From Hyphomicrobiales bacterium (GTDB taxonomy: Bacteria; Pseudomonadota; Alphaproteobacteria; Rhizobiales; Aestuariivirgaceae): DNA of 10,981 nucleotides. Each line of letters starts with the position of its first letter. Within the stretch, counting starts at the first letter, position 1. The stretch spans positions 1-10,981 of the forward strand of contig JACMJT010000150.1 in the NCBI GenBank assembly GCA_014380505.1, written 5' to 3'. A model generated the notes under the pieces. That model had not been told where the DNA came from. It did not search any database and saw only the letters and a program-made list of their open reading frames with translations. The position numbers were made by a program, and so were the translations under genes. This document shows positions 5,987 to 10,981 of this stretch, piece by piece.

Positions 5987-6020
5987 CACGCCATCGGCGG
6001 GGCAGCGGAGTGAGTGCGCC

Positions 6021-10476
<4,456 letters not shown>

Positions 10477-10486
10477 GAACCTTCGA

Positions 10487-10981
10487 TTACACCCGCATCG
10501 GCATCAGCACATAGAGGGCCTGCTCGTCGCCGGGATCGCGAATGATGGTGGGCGAGCCTGCATCCGCCAGATTGAAGACCATGGATGCCGATTTCATCTG
10601 GCTGGCGACATCGAGGAGGTAGCGCGCGTTGAAGCCGATATCGATGGGGTCAGCCCCGTAGGAGGCGGCGATTTCTTCTTCCGCCGAGCCGGAGTCGGGG
10701 TTGTTCACCGTCAACACCAGCTTGTCCGCGGAAATATTGAGCTTTACCGCGCGGCCTTTCTCCATGGAGATGGTGGATACGCGGTCAACCGCCTCGGAGA
10801 ATATCCTGGTGTCGACGTCGAGCACCTTGTCGTTATGGCGCGGAATCACCCGCTCATAGTCGGGGAAGGTGCCATCGATGAGCTTGGAAGTGAGAACGAG
10901 GTTGCCCGCGGCGAAACGGATTTTCGACGAGGAAAGCGCCACTTCCACCTCGCCGTCCAGCCCCTCGATGAGCTTTACCAA
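10487..10981 (-). CDS. dnaN: DNA polymerase III beta sliding clamp, C-terminal part (5' end beyond the right edge)
   Basis: The window holds the last 164 residues of about 370. The clamp encircles DNA and tethers polymerase III and other clamp-binding proteins. Recognisable segments are LTSKLIDGTFPDYERVIP, the end of the second clamp domain leading into the third, then DIGFNARYLLDV and the closing ALYVLMPMRV. The terminal MPMR motif forms part of the hydrophobic pocket that binds clamp-binding peptides. The start codon lies outside the window; the first in-frame residue here is internal. The TAA is followed after 10 bases by recF. Confidence 0.98.
   Translation of the reverse strand: MVKLIEGLDGEVEVALSSSKIRFAAGNLVLTSKLIDGTFPDYERVIPRHNDKVLDVDTRIFSEAVDRVSTISMEKGRAVKLNISADKLVLTVNNPDSGSAEEEIAASYGADPIDIGFNARYLLDVASQMKSASMVFNLADAGSPTIIRDPGDEQALYVLMPMRV

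Overview
The window reads as chromosomal DNA of an alphaproteobacterium, most likely Hyphomicrobiales (Rhizobiales) or a relative. This rests on the dnaN-recF-gyrB order, alphaproteobacterial-looking GyrB and RecF sequences, generally high GC, a DeoR-type regulator and a short SleB-family hydrolase. The taxonomic call is inference from protein flavour and gene order; no 16S rRNA is present.

Left block (1-3993). Three tightly packed leftward genes encode a class III PLP enzyme, a CoA-acylating aldehyde dehydrogenase and the first part of a bacterial microcompartment (BMC) shell protein. A divergently transcribed DeoR-family regulator sits across a 132-base AT-rich intergenic region with several symmetrical elements. 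Together this looks like the promoter-proximal end of a metabolosome operon: an amine or amino-alcohol phosphate would be turned into a reactive aldehyde by the PLP enzyme, and the aldehyde converted to an acyl-CoA inside a protein shell. The combination resembles the RMM / aminoacetone-utilization type of microcompartment known from actinobacteria. The rest of the operon lies beyond the left edge, so the substrate cannot be fixed from this window.

Middle block (3994-6911). About 500 bases of AT-richer DNA without a convincing gene precede a secreted SleB/CwlJ-type cell-wall hydrolase. Its stop codon directly abuts the CCA end of a convergent tRNA-Ser(GGA). Rightward genes for MsrA (methionine sulfoxide reductase) and an exported gluzincin-type metallopeptidase follow.

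Right block (6908-10981). Leftward core replication and repair genes run dnaN (C-terminal part only), recF, gyrB, with a 10-base gap between dnaN and recF and an ATGA overlap between recF and gyrB, as expected of one coupled transcription unit near the dnaA/dnaN region. gyrB and the metallopeptidase gene converge and overlap by four bases at their stop codons.

The most interesting element is the microcompartment operon with its regulator. No CRISPR array, transposase, integrase or insertion sequence was seen.
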